Shown here piece by piece: positions 61,556 to 64,000 of a stretch of 64,000 nucleotides of DNA (its first letter is position 1; each line of letters starts with the position of its first letter). The stretch covers positions 2,046,001-2,110,000 of the forward strand of contig NZ_CP067041.1 in NCBI RefSeq assembly GCF_016599855.1, read 5' to 3'. The notes below the pieces were generated by a model. It worked only from the letters and a program-made list of their open reading frames with translations. It did not search any database and was not told the origin of the DNA. The position numbers and the translations under genes were made by a program. This stretch comes from Bradyrhizobium diazoefficiens. Its GTDB lineage: Bacteria; Pseudomonadota; Alphaproteobacteria; Rhizobiales; Xanthobacteraceae.

Positions 61556-62469
61556 TTGCGCTTGGCTTTCTCCAATTCCCGTCCCGTCTCCAGCATCAGC
61601 CGCCGCAGCCAGATCGAGCCGGGATCCATCTGCGCCCGCGTCGGGTAGAACATGAACTGCTCGTCGATCCCTGGATCGAACGGTGGCGTCACGGTGACGA
61701 GACCGAGCTGCTTCGCCAGTGCCGCGATCAACCGGCGCGGCACGAAGGCGACGAGATCGGTGCGCGCGGCGACGTGCAGCGCTTCGAGATAGCCCGACAC
61801 CACCAGCGAGATGTGCCGCTCGATGCTTTTGGTGCGGAGCCAGGTGTCGATCAGATCCTCGCTGTTGCCGCGGATGATGACGCCGACATGCCGTGCGGCC
61901 AGAAAAGCTTCGCGCCGCTTCAGCTTCGCGCCAACAGGATGGCCGCGCCGCACCGCCAGCGCGTCGCCGTCGGTGTAGAGCAATTGGCGGTGAAAGCCTT
62001 TGAAGGCGTTGCCGATCGAGATCACGAGGTCGATGGTGCGGGCGAATTCGGCGTGGAAGATCGCCGGGCCCCGCCACGGCACGACATCGATCCGGACGTT
62101 CGGCGCAAGGCGCGTCACCCTTTCCATCAAGGGCGGCATTAATAGCTCGACCGCGAGGTCCGGCATCATCAGGCGGAATGGCCGCTCGCTGCGCGCGGCA
62201 TCGAACGCGTCGGGCACGAACAGCCCGCGCACCTGGTCGAGCGCCTGCGCCAGCGGCGCGCGCAGCGCTTGCGCCCGCGGCGTCAGCTCCATCCGCGCAC
62301 CGGTGCGCACCAGCAGCGGATCGCCGAAGATGTCGCGCAGGCGTTGCAGCGCGTGGCTCGCGGCCGGCTGCGACAGTCCGATGCGCAGAGCGGCGCGGCT
62401 GACATTGGCCTCGCGCAGCAGCGCGTCGAGCGCGGTCAACAGATTGAGGTCAAGCGAATTCAAATTCAT
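61546..62469 (-). CDS. LysR family transcriptional regulator
   Basis: A 307-residue LysR regulator. The N-terminal winged helix is LNSLDLNLLTALDALLREANVSRAALRIGLSQPAASHALQRLRDIFGDPLLVR, and the C-terminal substrate-binding domain begins about residue 90 (RPFRLMMPDLAVELLMPPL). ATG 62469 (MNLNSLD) is preferred; 62487 adds six residues. It diverges from the SnoaL-like gene, 91 bases away, and probably controls it. Confidence 0.9.
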   Translation of the reverse strand: MNLNSLDLNLLTALDALLREANVSRAALRIGLSQPAASHALQRLRDIFGDPLLVRTGARMELTPRAQALRAPLAQALDQVRGLFVPDAFDAARSERPFRLMMPDLAVELLMPPLMERVTRLAPNVRIDVVPWRGPAIFHAEFARTIDLVISIGNAFKGFHRQLLYTDGDALAVRRGHPVGAKLKRREAFLAARHVGVIIRGNSEDLIDTWLRTKSIERHISLVVSGYLEALHVAARTDLVAFVPRRLIAALAKQLGLVTVTPPFDPGIDEQFMFYPTRAQMDPGSIWLRRLMLETGRELEKAKRKLS

Positions 62470-62560
62470 GAGGCGAATAGATACCATATCCGCTATCGAT
62501 TTGAAGAATTCGTTTCACGCAGCGATCATCTCCGTATTGCCACCAAACGGAGATGCCGCC

Positions 62561-63004
62561 ATGAGCGCGAGCGCCAACAAGAAACTGATGCAGGATATTT
62601 TCGCCGCCGCCGCCAATCCCGATCCGGCGGTGCGCGACCGCGCGCTGTTCACAGCAAGCCTCGCCGACGATGCCAGATGGATCGTCACCGGCCAGTATTC
62701 CTGGTCGCGCACCTTCGTTGGCAAGGACGCGATCCTCAACGATCTGCACGGCTATGTGCGCACCCGCCTGCGCGACCGTACGCGCACGGTCGCCGAGCGC
62801 TTCATTGCCGATGGCGACCTCGTCGTGGTGGAAGCCAAGGGGGACAACGTCACCCCCGAAGGCGTGCGCTACGACAACGATTATTGCCTGGTGTTTCGGC
62901 TCGAGGGCGGCAAGATCAAGGAGATCCGGGAATATTGCGACTCGGTCCTGACCGAGAGGGCGCTCGGCCGGTTCCCGCAAGCAGCCATCAGGACGGCCGG
63001 CTGA
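62561..63004 (+). CDS. SnoaL-like (NTF2 fold) protein
   Basis: A 147-residue protein of the SnoaL/NTF2-like superfamily. VRDRALFTASLADDARWIVTG, ILNDLHGYVRTRLRDRTRTV and DNDYCLVFRLEGGKIKEIREYCDS fit the cone-shaped fold, with acidic and Tyr residues on the rim. Family members include ketosteroid isomerases and polyketide cyclases; the reaction here is unknown. ATG 62561 is chosen; the frame to 62000 is antisense to the LysR gene. Divergent LysR may regulate it. Confidence 0.85.
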   Translation: MSASANKKLMQDIFAAAANPDPAVRDRALFTASLADDARWIVTGQYSWSRTFVGKDAILNDLHGYVRTRLRDRTRTVAERFIADGDLVVVEAKGDNVTPEGVRYDNDYCLVFRLEGGKIKEIREYCDSVLTERALGRFPQAAIRTAG

Positions 63005-63023
63005 TCCGCTTGTCTTGAAGCGC

Positions 63024-63053
63024 CGGGCGAACGCCTGGGCAGGCGCTCGCCCG
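63024..63053 (+). terminator. Strong hairpin after the SnoaL-like gene
   Basis: A 13-position stem with one mismatch (63024-63036 with 63041-63053, CGGGCGA/TCGCCCG then CGCCT/AGGCG) lies 20 bases after the stop. There is no T run, so termination is likely but may need Rho or processing. Confidence 0.55.
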
Positions 63054-63077
63054 AAACCGCAGCGCCGGCCGGATTAA

Positions 63078-63104
63078 GAAGGACACAATTAACAAGTGTC
63101 CTTC
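63078..63104. promoter_or_regulatory. Inverted repeat upstream of the chemotaxis receptor
   Basis: GAAGGACAC (63078-63086) and GTGTCCTTC (63096-63104) are exact inverted copies with AATTAACAA between, in an AT-rich stretch 70 bases before the receptor gene. A candidate operator or promoter element. Confidence 0.5.
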
Positions 63105-63173
63105 ATTGTACTGCCGCGCAGCTGGAGTCGCCGTGGGGGTGTTCGGCTGCTCGAATTCTTGGGGGGCGGCATC

Positions 63174-64000
63174 ATGCCGGGCATTCGTTTGAGAATCCGG
63201 GGGCGTCTTTACGCTGGCTTCACGGCTCTTGCCGTGGTGGGCCTGATCATGGCGTTGGTTGCCGTCTGGAATCTGTGGGCCATCCAGGACCAGGTCGCGA
63301 GAATGTCCGCCTTCTCGGACGATGCCGCGCGCGTCCAGGAGATATCAATCCATCTCCAGGCGCTCCAGCGGGCCAATCTGCGCTACATCTATGACGCCAA
63401 CGAGCCCGCCTTCAAGGAGGCCGCGGAGCGCGAGGCGGCGACGGTCGCGTTGCTGAAAGCCGCCTCGGCGGCCTCGTTCTCGGAGGAGCGGCGCAAGATC
63501 TACGACGGCCTCGTTGCCGATTTCGACAAGCTGCAGTCGCTGCGCGGGCGTCTGGGCGCCGCCGTCAAGGAGACGACGAAAGGCAAGGCCGCTCTGCTGC
63601 CGGGTGGCGAGGAGCTGAATACCTATGCCGGCAAGCTGGTCGTTGCGGCGCATGGAACCCACGATCCTGAGATCACGGCGCCCGTCGCCGACCTCGAATC
63701 CAAGATCCTCCAGGCGCGTCTCGCGAGCTGGCGCTTCCTCGCCATGCGCGATTCCAAGGCATCCTCGACCTTCAGAGCCAATACAGAGCGGGCGCAGCAA
63801 CGGATTGCGGCGCTCCAGGAGGCCAGTCTGCCGGAGCAGGTCAAGTCTGCGCTCGCCCCGGTCAAGACCTCGCTTGCCTCCTACCAGGCGGCGTTCGAGT
63901 CCACGTCCGCTGCGATCCTCGCGGCCGACGAGACTTACCGCAACAACATTGCGCCCTTGATCGCCGAAAGTATCAACAAGCTCAAGGTTGCGGACACCGG
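63174..64000 (+). CDS. Methyl-accepting chemotaxis protein, 3' end outside the window
   Basis: An open frame from ATG 63174 (after GGGGGGCGGC) through the window end, 275 residues so far. It starts RLRIRGRLYAGFTALAVVGLI, a basic-then-hydrophobic first membrane helix, followed by a long helical extracellular region (QISLQ-like heptads such as VQEISIHLQALQRANLRYIY and KILQARLASWRFLAMRDS) of the HBM/4-helix type. The text matches the periplasmic sensing part of rhizobial chemoreceptors; the HAMP and signalling domains must lie beyond base 64000. Its ligand is unknown. Confidence 0.8.
   Translation, partial: MPGIRLRIRGRLYAGFTALAVVGLIMALVAVWNLWAIQDQVARMSAFSDDAARVQEISIHLQALQRANLRYIYDANEPAFKEAAEREAATVALLKAASAASFSEERRKIYDGLVADFDKLQSLRGRLGAAVKETTKGKAALLPGGEELNTYAGKLVVAAHGTHDPEITAPVADLESKILQARLASWRFLAMRDSKASSTFRANTERAQQRIAALQEASLPEQVKSALAPVKTSLASYQAAFESTSAAILAADETYRNNIAPLIAESINKLKVADT

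Noticed and set aside
1..64000. CRISPR array, prophage, IS element, tRNA or rRNA genes
   Set aside because: No regularly spaced repeats, transposase or integrase text, or clover-leaf-like stretches were found by reading; small RNAs without a clear hairpin would be missed.

Overview
The window reads as a chromosomal segment of a Bradyrhizobium-like alphaproteobacterium (order Rhizobiales). High GC, the Rieske gene followed by a single fused cytochrome b/c1 gene (fbcF-fbcH layout), a fused TrpE(G) behind a Trp-rich leader peptide, a DUF721/DsbA/smc/mutY neighbourhood and several families of dispersed GC-rich palindromes all point that way. No tRNA, rRNA, IS element, prophage or CRISPR array was seen, and no stretch over 300 bases lacks a gene.

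Layout. 1-7.2 kb: end of isocitrate lyase (aceA), a DUF4170 protein, a phosphoesterase, a NUDIX hydrolase, a polytopic membrane protein with a GT2 glycosyltransferase, and a GNAT. 6.4-10.8 kb: an IclR regulator followed by an MFS carrier, a D-aminoacylase-type amidohydrolase and a RidA protein, probably a catabolic operon. 10.9-20.0 kb: a metal-uptake island centred on a perfect Zur-like palindrome. Leftward run a small DUF2946-like protein, a TonB-dependent receptor carrying an extra C-terminal beta-barrel, ExbB, ExbD and TonB, plus a 62-codon ORF and a broken CobW GTPase. Rightward run a second DUF2946-like protein, a DUF1007 periplasmic protein and a NicO-type permease. 20.0-26.9 kb: a MoxR / DUF58 / DUF4159 / membrane-protein operon. 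27.1-30.4 kb: DUF1285, NUDIX (CoA pyrophosphatase type), DUF6111, CCA-adding enzyme family, and a TSUP permease remnant. 30.4-35.4 kb: Kup potassium carrier and an unknown gene, facing a short KdpD-like kinase and KdpE regulator. 35.5-39.1 kb: YodC-like protein, then a leftward trmL-queE-queD-hemF-HAD gene string (tRNA modification and haem). 39.4-42.0 kb: cytochrome bc1 (fbcF, fbcH) with a clear terminator. 42.3-47.7 kb: dienelactone hydrolase, a frameshifted DMP19-type gene, trpL-trpE(G), apt, and a GIY-YIG protein. 47.8-52.5 kb: two tandem ParA-like P-loop ATPases of unknown role, an M48 metalloprotease with LemA, and an Rsm22 methyltransferase. 52.5-58.7 kb: smc, a DsbA-like protein, DUF721 and mutY. 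58.8-64 kb: thioesterase, FAD monooxygenase, GST, LysR with a divergent SnoaL-like gene, and the start of a chemotaxis receptor that runs off the window.

Most of the window is housekeeping metabolism. The parts most likely to repay follow-up are the Zur-palindrome metal island (including the receptor fusion and the paired DUF2946-like proteins), the tandem P-loop ATPase pair, the potassium-linked truncated KdpD, the trp leader, and the frameshifted DMP19 gene.
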